DNA from: Chloroflexota bacterium | GTDB lineage: Bacteria > Chloroflexota > Anaerolineae > Aggregatilineales > Phototrophicaceae | Length of the DNA stretch: 34,736 nucleotides | Reading direction: 5' to 3' | Assembly: GCA_011523545.1 (NCBI GenBank) | Contig: WTGN01000019.1 | Location: 1-34,736 of the forward strand | Part shown: in pieces, positions 25,148 through 31,793 of the stretch | Layout: every line of letters begins with the position of its first letter | Position numbering within the stretch: position 1 is the stretch's first letter | Made by a program: the position numbers and the translations under genes | The notes under the pieces: generated by a model | Databases searched by the model: none | The model's input: only the letters and a program-made list of their open reading frames with translations | What the model was told of the DNA's origin: nothing

Positions 25148-26200
25148 ATGGCGGAATACCCGATATTTGATGGCCACAACGACACGCTGCTGCGCTTTTA
25201 TCAAGACGATGATGTCAGTTACAGGGATTTCTTCCGCGAAATGGATAGCGGGCATATCGACCTGGTTCGGGCGCGCAAGGGCGGCTTCGCCGGCGGCTTC
25301 TTCGCCGTCTATGTGCCCAATCCTGATCGACGCATTGACCCCAACAGCATGCCCGACCTGAGCAAACCCTATACATCGCCGGCTGTCGAATTCACTTATT
25401 CGCAGCGGGTCGCCTTGCGCATGGCGGCCGACTTGTTTCGCATCGAGGCTGAGTCGGGCGGCCAGGTCAAAGTCGTGCGCACGGCGGATGAATTGGGGCA
25501 TTGCATCGACAATGATATCTTCGCCGCCATCCTGCATTTTGAAGGCGCCGAAGCCATTGATGAAGATTTGAACGCGCTTGAGGTCTTTTATCAGGCCGGG
25601 CTGCGCTCGCTGGGCATCGTCTGGAGCCGCCCGACCATCTTCGCCCATGGCGTGCCGATCGCCTTCCCGTCCTCGCCCGATATCGGCCCCGGCTTGACCG
25701 ACGCGGGGAAGCGTCTGGTGAAGCGCTGCAACCAGCTCGGCATCCTGATCGACCTCTCGCACATGAATGAAAAAGGCTTCTGGGATGTGGCCGCCTTGAG
25801 CGACGCGCCCCTGGTCGCCACGCATTCCAACGCGCAAGCGATCTGCCCGATTTCGCGCAACTTGACCGACAAGCAGCTGGACGCGATCAAAGCCTCGGAT
25901 GGCATGGTCGGTTTGAATTTCGCCACCGGCTTTCTCAATGAAGACGGCGCCTGGGACGCCGACCGGCCGCTGGACATCATGGTGCGGCATCTTGATTATC
26001 TGGTGGAGCGGCTGGGTGACACGCGCGTCGGCCTGGGCTCGGATTATGATGGGGCGCGCGTGCCGAGCGCTGTCGGTGATGTGTCCAAGCTGCCGAACTT
26101 GATCGCCGCGCTGAAAGAGGCCGGCTACAGCGAGGACTTGCTGCACAACCTGACGCACCGGAATTGGTTGCGCGTCCTGCGGCGGACTTGGGGCGCTTAG
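25148..26200 (+). CDS. M19-family (membrane) dipeptidase
   Basis: A 350-residue zinc dipeptidase of the renal-dipeptidase family, cleaving dipeptides, some with D-amino acids. Metal-site landmarks: FDGHNDTLLRF (His and Asp, residues 7-17), LHFEGAEAI (bridging Glu, near 130), IDLSHMNEKGF (His) and ATHSNAQAICPISRNLTD (His plus substrate Arg), with GLGSDYDGARVPS (Asp) near the C-terminus. No signal peptide or membrane anchor is visible, so it is probably cytoplasmic. GGAGG 6 nt before the ATG firmly sets the start. The terminal segment LTHRNWLRVLR replaces the more common G-x-N-x-LRV. Its stop-codon region is duplicated at 28926. Confidence 0.93.
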   Translation: MAEYPIFDGHNDTLLRFYQDDDVSYRDFFREMDSGHIDLVRARKGGFAGGFFAVYVPNPDRRIDPNSMPDLSKPYTSPAVEFTYSQRVALRMAADLFRIEAESGGQVKVVRTADELGHCIDNDIFAAILHFEGAEAIDEDLNALEVFYQAGLRSLGIVWSRPTIFAHGVPIAFPSSPDIGPGLTDAGKRLVKRCNQLGILIDLSHMNEKGFWDVAALSDAPLVATHSNAQAICPISRNLTDKQLDAIKASDGMVGLNFATGFLNEDGAWDADRPLDIMVRHLDYLVERLGDTRVGLGSDYDGARVPSAVGDVSKLPNLIAALKEAGYSEDLLHNLTHRNWLRVLRRTWGA

Positions 26201-26239
26201 ATCCTGCCCGCCAAATCAGAGCCATGTAGGGGCGAGCCA
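26193..26239. repeat. Duplicated segment covering the dipeptidase stop region (copy 1)
   Basis: 47 nt that recur at 28926-28972 with two mismatches. It contains the last codons and TAG of the dipeptidase gene, so the second copy is a footprint of tandem duplication. Confidence 0.85.
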
Positions 26240-26250
26240 TTGGGTCGCCC
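26230..26250. repeat. Single copy of the intergenic palindrome (26.2 kb)
   Basis: GGGCGAGCC-ATT-GGGTCGCCC, preceded by TAGG and followed by GCCCC. At the equivalent position behind the second surface gene, the element has grown into a 42-bp tandem array. Confidence 0.7.
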
Positions 26251-26298
26251 GCCCCGGCATTGACAAATTGTGGCCCGGCTAGCCAGGCCCGCAGCCGC

Positions 26299-28656
26299 CT
26301 AGCCGCAGTTGCCTTTGGCTTCGAGATAACCATTGCTGACCCAGCCCGACGTGCCAAGATAATCCACCTTGAACCAGTCAGCCGTGCGCGCCATCGCCGT
26401 CAGCGTTGCATTGTAAGGAACAGCGCCGATGACCGCGCCGCCCGGGCTGGAGCGCAGGTTCAATATGAACTTCGTCTGCACCATGCAGCTGTCCAGATCC
26501 CATTGATTCGGAGGCATCGGCGTGGCCGCGGGCGCTGGCGGGCCGGGCAGCAGGGCGACCATGCCCGGACGGTCGATCATCGTGCAGATCATGCCGTCGA
26601 TGCCGACGGCGGGCGTGTCGTAAACCACGCGCGGCAAAGGCGTCGTGTCGATGAACTTGAAGCTGCCGCTCGTGCGGGCGAAGCAAACCTGCGTATCCGG
26701 CGGCACCCAGCCCCAAACATCAACGGCGTAAATGGCGACGGCCGCGATCGCTTCATTGCCGATCACATAGCCCGCTACCTCCTGGCACTGCGTCGTCGGC
26801 GTGATATTGCTGACGACGATGTGGGCGGGCAGGGACTTGCAAGTTGATACGCGCGGCTTGGCCGGCTGTGGCGCTGGCGCGATCGCGGCGGCGGCGTTGC
26901 CTTCGTCGCGGGCGCTACCCGACGGTCCTCCGCCGGACCGGTTGCTGGTCGTCGGCGCGCCAGACACCGTGATTTGCTGCGTGGCGCTGTTGCTGCCGGC
27001 CGTGTTGCTGACCGTCAGCGTAACGGTATAGGTCGCGGCGCTGCCGTAGGTGTGAACCGGGTTCTGCGTCGTATAATCCGCCGTGCCGTCGCCGTCGACA
27101 TCCCAACTGAAACTGAGGTTGGTGCCGGTCGAGGTCGATGTGAAACTGGCTTGATAGCGGTTGACGCTGACGGTGAAGCTGGCTGTCGGCGCGGTGTCCG
27201 GCTGCGACACCGAAATGTCCTGCGTGGCGCTGCCGCTGCCGCCGGGACCGGTCGCCGTCAGGGTTACGGTATAGCTGCCGCCGCTGGTGTAGGTATGGGA
27301 AGGCGTCTGGCCCGTGCCGGTATTGCCATCGCCGAAGTTCCAGGCATAGCTGGTGATCTGGCCGCTGGAGCCGCTGGCGTCGAAGGTCCAGGTCAGCTCG
27401 TCGTTGCCATCGACCGCCGCGGTGAAGCTGGCGTTTGGCGGCGTCGCTACCTGCACCAGCTCGAAAGAGCCGGCATCGCAATCGCCGCCTTCCGGCTGCG
27501 GACGCGGCCTTGCCAACTGATCGCTGCTGGAGAAATCGACGGGCGCGCGGCAGTTGCCAACGGAGTCGACCGCCGGGCTGTCGGCCGCCAGCGGGAAATG
27601 CGTCGTTGCGCCGGAACCGCTAGGGGAGCTTGGCAGGTTGGGATCCCCGCTCAAGTGCATATCGCCGCCGCAATTGTTGTTCTGGGAAAAGTTCTTGCGG
27701 TATCGCGTCATTGTGCCGCTGTCGACCAGCGTGCAGCCGCCCCAGATGATGCTGTTGTGCACATAGTGCTGCCCGCGTCCGAATTTTATGCTGTCCAGGG
27801 TGGTCACATGATGCAAGCGAGACGTGAGTGTGGCCCCTGTGGCTGCCACCATCGACATGCCCGCGCTGTTGCCGGTGAAGGTGCTGTCAAGGATCTTGAC
27901 ACTGGCGCTTAGGCTACCCCCGACATCAACAGAAATCGCCGCCGCTCCGGCATTGTCGACAAAGGCGCTCTTGCTGATGAGCAATTCGCCCGATGCATGA
28001 TCAATTGCGCCCGCGCCGTCGCTCCCGCCTTGCCTCACGCCGCTATTGTTGGCGAAGTAGCTTTCGCTGATTTGCAAGTGCGCGCCGCCACTGAAGATCG
28101 CCGCCCCGCCTCCTGTCGTGGTTGTGCTGGCGGTGATGCTGACCTTTGCGAGGAACAAGCTGCCGGCCTGATGATAGATGGCGCCGGCATTCGTTCCGCT
28201 CCCCTTCGTCAGCGTCATATTCCGCAAGCTGAGTGATGCGTCGTTATGGAATGTGTGGAAGAAGTATTTGGCGTTGCCGCCGTCGAAGGTGCGGTTGTTG
28301 CCATTGATGAGGATGCGGGAGGTGACCTGGGGGTATGCCGTCGTGACGTTGATGACATCAGTGCCGGCGGGCATGATGATGGTGTCCTGGGAGCCGGTGC
28401 TGTCGTCGCCGTCCTCGCAGGTGACGCCTTCGGGCTTGGCGTCGCCGTTGGCTTCTTTGATGGCATCGGCCAGGCTGCAGCCCTCGTCGACGTAGATGTC
28501 GTTGGCGAAAGCCGGCAGCGCCGCCAGCAGCAGGAAGAGCGCGATGAGGCCGAGCTTCAGGGTGGTGGCCGCGGAACCGGGGACAAGTGCGTTTAATACA
28601 TAGAAATTTTCGAAAAATCTTTTGCAGGCGGAAGCGGGGCTGGATGCTTGCGTCAT
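26299..28656 (-). CDS. Secreted beta-helix surface protein with two PKD domains and SH3b (copy 1)
   Basis: A 785-residue exported protein. A long signal region ends with hydrophobic LGLIALFLLLAALPAFA. Then comes a CSLREA-like start (CSLADAIKEANG), a right-handed beta-helix region (about 70-395) rich in Asn/Gly turns, two PKD domains (about 408-484 with NFGDGNTGTGQTPSHTY, and 489-565 with DVDGDGTADYTTQNPVHTY), a Gly/Ala/Pro linker, a conserved Cys-containing region (572-715) and a bacterial SH3b domain (FILNLRSSPGGAVIGAVPYN to the C-terminus). It is likely a cell-surface or secreted binding protein. Start choice: the ATG at 28656 has GAGGGAG upstream; an ATG at 28722 would add 22 residues, but that stretch differs from the paralogue only by amino-acid-changing substitutions, as expected of a leader. 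It is a tandem paralogue of the gene at 29156. Confidence 0.85.
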   Translation of the reverse strand: MTQASSPASACKRFFENFYVLNALVPGSAATTLKLGLIALFLLLAALPAFANDIYVDEGCSLADAIKEANGDAKPEGVTCEDGDDSTGSQDTIIMPAGTDVINVTTAYPQVTSRILINGNNRTFDGGNAKYFFHTFHNDASLSLRNMTLTKGSGTNAGAIYHQAGSLFLAKVSITASTTTTGGGAAIFSGGAHLQISESYFANNSGVRQGGSDGAGAIDHASGELLISKSAFVDNAGAAAISVDVGGSLSASVKILDSTFTGNSAGMSMVAATGATLTSRLHHVTTLDSIKFGRGQHYVHNSIIWGGCTLVDSGTMTRYRKNFSQNNNCGGDMHLSGDPNLPSSPSGSGATTHFPLAADSPAVDSVGNCRAPVDFSSSDQLARPRPQPEGGDCDAGSFELVQVATPPNASFTAAVDGNDELTWTFDASGSSGQITSYAWNFGDGNTGTGQTPSHTYTSGGSYTVTLTATGPGGSGSATQDISVSQPDTAPTASFTVSVNRYQASFTSTSTGTNLSFSWDVDGDGTADYTTQNPVHTYGSAATYTVTLTVSNTAGSNSATQQITVSGAPTTSNRSGGGPSGSARDEGNAAAAIAPAPQPAKPRVSTCKSLPAHIVVSNITPTTQCQEVAGYVIGNEAIAAVAIYAVDVWGWVPPDTQVCFARTSGSFKFIDTTPLPRVVYDTPAVGIDGMICTMIDRPGMVALLPGPPAPAATPMPPNQWDLDSCMVQTKFILNLRSSPGGAVIGAVPYNATLTAMARTADWFKVDYLGTSGWVSNGYLEAKGNCG
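26624..26940. repeat. Near-identical coding tract shared by the two surface genes (copy 1)
   Basis: 317 nt aligned without gaps to 29481-29797 with only three mismatches, coding for part of the linker and the Cys-containing domain. The adjacent 325 nt (26299-26623 against 29156-29480), also gap-free, differ at many more positions. The abrupt change suggests gene conversion. Confidence 0.85.
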
Positions 28657-28818
28657 GTCGTCTTTCTCCCTCATCTGTGGCAAGAAAACTTGCGCAATAC
28701 GCGTGCTGGCGATACGGCCCATCGCTTAAGTTCTCCTATAGGTTAGTTTTGCGGACAAGGAAACTTGCTGGCGAGTCACGCGCGACCTTGCGAAAAAGGA
28801 ACGCAAGACCGCGTATAT
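28657..28818 (-). promoter_or_regulatory. Conserved long 5' leader of surface gene copy 1
   Basis: About 160 nt between the predicted transcript start and the ATG at 28656, clearly related to the leader of copy 2. It holds a hairpin CTTGCG / CGCAAG (28787-28807) and a small stem CAAG / CTTG with a 4-nt loop that is kept in copy 2 while its loop changes. It also carries two ribosome-site-like stretches (AGGAGA near 28735 and GAGGGAG near 28668). It could be a regulatory leader or encode a short upstream peptide. Confidence 0.4.
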
Positions 28819-28824
28819 TGTGAA

Positions 28825-28853
28825 AGTATACAGAGAGTTAAATTTTGTGTCAA
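28825..28853 (-). promoter_or_regulatory. Promoter of surface gene copy 1
   Basis: Minus strand: perfect -35 TTGACA (28848-28853), 17-bp spacer, -10 TATACT (28825-28830). The same two hexamers with the same spacing occur in front of copy 2, with a mostly different spacer, so selection appears to keep the promoter. Confidence 0.8.
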
Positions 28854-28925
28854 GCAGCGCCGAGGGTGAATGCAAGTTATAGCGACAGAATCGTTCGGAT
28901 CTGCGCGGACGCGCTCGCGCCTGGC

Positions 28926-28972
28926 GCGCTTAGATCCCGCCCGCCAAATCAGAGCCTTGTAGGGGCGAGCCA
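28926..28972. repeat. Duplicated footprint of the dipeptidase 3' end (copy 2)
   Basis: Matches 26193-26239 with two mismatches, including the GCGCTTAG that ends the dipeptidase gene. No dipeptidase coding sequence precedes it here, so it marks the edge of the tandem duplication. Confidence 0.85.
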
Positions 28973-29147
28973 CCGGCTCGCCCGTACGCACGGTGGGCTT
29001 GGACCGGCGAGCCACCGGCTCGCCCGTACGCACGGTGGGCTTGGACGGGCTAGCCATTGGGTCGCCCCTACGCACGGAGGGCTTGGACGGGCTAGCCATT
29101 GGGTCGCCCCTACGCACGGTGGGCTTGGACGGGCGAGCCACCGGCCC
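28963..29147. repeat. 42-bp tandem array of the palindromic element
   Basis: Units start at 28963, 29005, 29047, 29089 and 29131 (the last partial). Each has a GGGCGAGCC-ACC-GGCTCGCCC palindrome (units 3 and 4 use GGGCTAGCC-ATT-GGGTCGCCC), then a C/GTACGCACGG-T/A-GGGCTTGGAC arm. The period is exact at 42 bp. It ends 8 nt before the stop of surface gene copy 2, so it would lie in that gene's 3' untranslated region. Confidence 0.92.
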
Positions 29148-29155
29148 GCAGCCGC

Positions 29156-31036
29156 CTAGCCGCAGTTGCCTTTCGCTTCGAGATAGCCATTGCTGACCCA
29201 GCCCGACGTGCCAAGATAATCCACCTTGAACCAGTCGGCCGTGCGCGCCATCGCCGTCAGCGTAACGTCGTAGGGCACAGCGCCGATGACCGCGCCGCCC
29301 GGGCTCGAACGCAGGTTCAAGATGAACTTCGTCCGCACCATGCAGCTGCTGAGGTTCCACTGGTTCGGGGGCATCGGCGTGGCCGCCGGCGCCGGCGGAC
29401 CCGGCAGCAGCGCCACCATGCCCGGGCGGTCGATCATCGTGCAGATCATGCCGTCAATGCCAACGGGCGCCGAATCATAGACCACGCGCGGCAAAGGCGT
29501 CGTGTCGATGAACTTGAAGCTGCCGCTCGTGCGGGCGAAGCAAACCTGCGTATCCGGCGGCACCCAGCCCCAAACATCAACGGCGTAAATGGCGACGGCC
29601 GCGATCGCTTCATTGCCGATCACATAGCCCGCTACCTCCTGGCACTGCGTCGTCGGCGTGATATTGCTGACGACGATGTGGGCGGGCAGGGACTTGCAAG
29701 TTGATACGCGCGGCTTGGCCGGCTGTGGCGCTGGCGCGATTGCGGCGGCAGCGTTGCCTTCGTCGCGGGCGCTAGCCGACGGTCCTCCGCCGGACCGCGG
29801 ATTGACGCGCGGCGCCTGCGGCCGCTCGTAAGCGCCGATGTCGCAATGGCCGCCGGCGGGCTGCGGACGGCTCGTGCCGATCTGGTCAATTGTGGTGAAG
29901 GCGGAGCAGTCGCCGGCCGCGTCGACCGCCGGGCTGTTGGCCGGCAGCATGAAATGGGTCAAATAGCTGCTGCCCCGCGGGCTGGCGGGCAGCAAGGGAT
30001 CCGCGCTCGAGGGCGAGCCGCCGCATTCGTTGACGCCGATGATATTGTTCTCGTTGGCCGCCAGCGTGACGCCCGTGCTCTTTGCACAATCGGTGGCCGC
30101 GCCGTAGAGGATACTGTTGTGCAGATAATGCGTGCCGGCGCCATACCCGACGCCGCCGCCTACAACAGTCAGGTGGTGCAAGCGAGACGTCAGCGCGCCG
30201 CCAACAGAGCTAATGGTGATGCCATCGCTATCGTCATCGACAGTGTTGCCGTAAAAGGTGCTGTTTCGTATGATGAACTCGGCGCTGTCGACCGCGCTAA
30301 CCGTGGCGCTGATCAAACTCGCACCGCTGTTGCCGGTGAAGACGCTTTTCTCGATAATCAAATCGGCATTGCGGTGATTAATCGCGCCCGTCCGGTCTGA
30401 CCCCGCGTTAGTCACCCCGCTATTGTTCAGAAAGTAGCTGTCCTTGATATTGAGATAGCCAGCGCTATAGATCGCGCCCGCGCCTTGATAGAGAAGGCCG
30501 CCATTCTTGATGGTAACCCCCGTGAGGTACAATCGGCCGCCTCTGTGGTCCAGCGCGCCGCCATTGTCTTCATGATAGCCGTCGGTCAGCGTCAGGTTTC
30601 TCAGGCGCAATTCAGCGCCGCCATCTGATGTGAAGAAATTGGTCGTGCCGCCGCCGTTGATGGTGTTGTAATTGCCCTCGATGGTGATGTGGGTGGTGAT
30701 TTCGGGATAGGTCGTCGTATTGCGGATTTCCGCTCCGCCGAAGGGTATGATGATGGTGTCGTGGCCGGCCGCGCCGGCGCCGTCGCTCCCGTCGGCGCAA
30801 GTGACGCCTTCGGGCTTGGCCAGTCCTTGCGCTTCGTTGATGGCGTCGGTCAGGGTGCAGCCGGCGCCGACGGTGATGTCGAGCGCTAAAGCCGGCAGCG
30901 CCGCCAGCAGCAGGACGAGCGCCACAAGGCCGAGCTTGAGCAAGGTGGCCGCGGAACCGGGGACAAATGCGTTTAAGGCATAGACATTGTCGAAAAATCT
31001 TTTGCGGGCGGAAGCGGGGCTGGATGATTGCGTCAT
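29156..31036 (-). CDS. Secreted beta-helix surface protein with SH3b, no PKD (copy 2)
   Basis: A 626-residue paralogue of the preceding protein. Same signal region (LGLVALVLLLAALPALA), CSLREA-like CTLTDAINEAQG, and a beta-helix region (about 70-400) with repeated strand-turn units (LRNLTLTDGYHEDNGGALDH; LNIKDSYFLNNSGVTNAGSD). It then passes directly through a short linker (RPQAPRVNPRSGGG) to the shared C-terminal region (412-626) and SH3b domain (LNLRSSPGGAVIGAVPYDVT). The two PKD domains of copy 1 are absent. The ATG at 31036 has GAGGGAG upstream; an earlier ATG at 31102 is possible. Probably surface-exposed or secreted; ligand unknown. The beta-helix halves have diverged strongly while the C-termini remain nearly identical. 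Confidence 0.85.
   Translation of the reverse strand: MTQSSSPASARKRFFDNVYALNAFVPGSAATLLKLGLVALVLLLAALPALALDITVGAGCTLTDAINEAQGLAKPEGVTCADGSDGAGAAGHDTIIIPFGGAEIRNTTTYPEITTHITIEGNYNTINGGGTTNFFTSDGGAELRLRNLTLTDGYHEDNGGALDHRGGRLYLTGVTIKNGGLLYQGAGAIYSAGYLNIKDSYFLNNSGVTNAGSDRTGAINHRNADLIIEKSVFTGNSGASLISATVSAVDSAEFIIRNSTFYGNTVDDDSDGITISSVGGALTSRLHHLTVVGGGVGYGAGTHYLHNSILYGAATDCAKSTGVTLAANENNIIGVNECGGSPSSADPLLPASPRGSSYLTHFMLPANSPAVDAAGDCSAFTTIDQIGTSRPQPAGGHCDIGAYERPQAPRVNPRSGGGPSASARDEGNAAAAIAPAPQPAKPRVSTCKSLPAHIVVSNITPTTQCQEVAGYVIGNEAIAAVAIYAVDVWGWVPPDTQVCFARTSGSFKFIDTTPLPRVVYDSAPVGIDGMICTMIDRPGMVALLPGPPAPAATPMPPNQWNLSSCMVRTKFILNLRSSPGGAVIGAVPYDVTLTAMARTADWFKVDYLGTSGWVSNGYLEAKGNCG
29481..29797. repeat. 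Near-identical coding tract (copy 2)
   Basis: Partner of 26624-26940; three mismatches in 317 nt and no gaps. Confidence 0.85.
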
Positions 31037-31204
31037 GTCGTCTTTCTCCCTCAACTGTGGCAAGAAAACTTGCGCAATATGCGTGCTGGCGATACGTCTC
31101 ATCACTTAAGTTCTCCTATTAATTAATTCTGTAAACAAGGACACTTGCTGTCGATTCGCGCGAGAACTTGCGTTAAAAGAACGAAATCCCGTATATGTCA
31201 TGAA

Positions 31205-31233
31205 AGTATACATAGAATTCAATTCTGTGTCAA
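31205..31233 (-). promoter_or_regulatory. Promoter of surface gene copy 2
   Basis: Minus strand: TTGACA (31228-31233), 17-bp spacer, TATACT (31205-31210), as in copy 1. The downstream leader is also related to that of copy 1. Confidence 0.8.
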
Positions 31234-31501
31234 GCAGGGCTGGCGCTGAATGCCATGAGAAACAGGCCCGGCCGGGGCAAGCCGCGCTCGCTGGGCATTC
31301 GCTGTTTACAGGCGCGCCGCGCTATGGTATGGTCAGCGCCGACCAGACGAAAGCAAGCATGACATGAAAGCGATAGCGACTTCGGGTTTTGGGGTGACCC
31401 GCTCTTTCCTTATGTAGGCCTTGTTGGCCGCTTGCTTCGTTTTCCTTCGCGAATTTCACCCAACTCCTTACCGAGTGTTCAAATCAAGGATGTACTGCGC
31501 G
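31234..31501. other. Gene-free stretch between surface gene copy 2 and the leuS-proximal array
   Basis: About 270 nt. A 17-codon frame at 31363 has no ribosome site. No T-box features (no specifier stem or T-box sequence before a terminator) and no clear leuS promoter were identified. Nothing else was seen. Confidence 0.4.
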
Positions 31502-31725
31502 CCGGCGGGCGATATATCCACTTCCCGCGCGTACGGGCGAGCCGGTGGCTCGCCCCAATTTCCCGCGCGTACGGGCTAGCCGGTGGCTCGCCCCAATTTC
31601 CCGCGCTCCGGCGGGCGATATATCCACTTCCCGCGCTCCGGCGGGCGATATATCCACTTCCCGCGCTCCGGCGGGCGATATATCCACTTCCCGCGCGTAC
31701 GGGCGAGCCGGTGGCTCGCCCCTAC
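31502..31725. repeat. Composite tandem array of two unit types upstream of leuS
   Basis: Two units alternate in the order A-B-B-A-A-A-B. A is 30 bp (CCGGCGGGCGATATATCC then ACTTCCCGCGC), at 31502, 31608, 31638 and 31668. B is 38 bp (GTAC, palindrome GGGCGAGCC-GGT-GGCTCGCCC, then CAATTTCCCGCGC), at 31531, 31569 and 31697 (the last lacks the tail and ends in CTAC). All units share the TTCCCGCGC junction. The palindrome is the reverse complement of that in the array at 28963. The array ends 68 nt before leuS. Confidence 0.9.
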
Positions 31726-31793
31726 AGTTTTCGCTGGTGGCAGGAACGCGGCCTAATACAGGATGATGGTCAAGTGATCTGGAAGGACAGGAA

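Noticed and set aside
28926..28972. A second, decayed dipeptidase gene
   Set aside because: Only the final few codons match; there is no coding sequence upstream, so it is a duplication footprint, not a pseudogene.
28963..29147. CRISPR array
   Set aside because: The repeats are directly tandem with an exact 42-bp period and no unique spacers; there are no cas genes.
31363..31416. 17-codon leader peptide before leuS
   Set aside because: No ribosome site, no run of Leu codons and no attenuator structure.
31502..31725. CRISPR array or T-box leader of leuS
   Set aside because: The units abut each other without variable spacers, and neither a T-box sequence nor a specifier hairpin with terminator was found.
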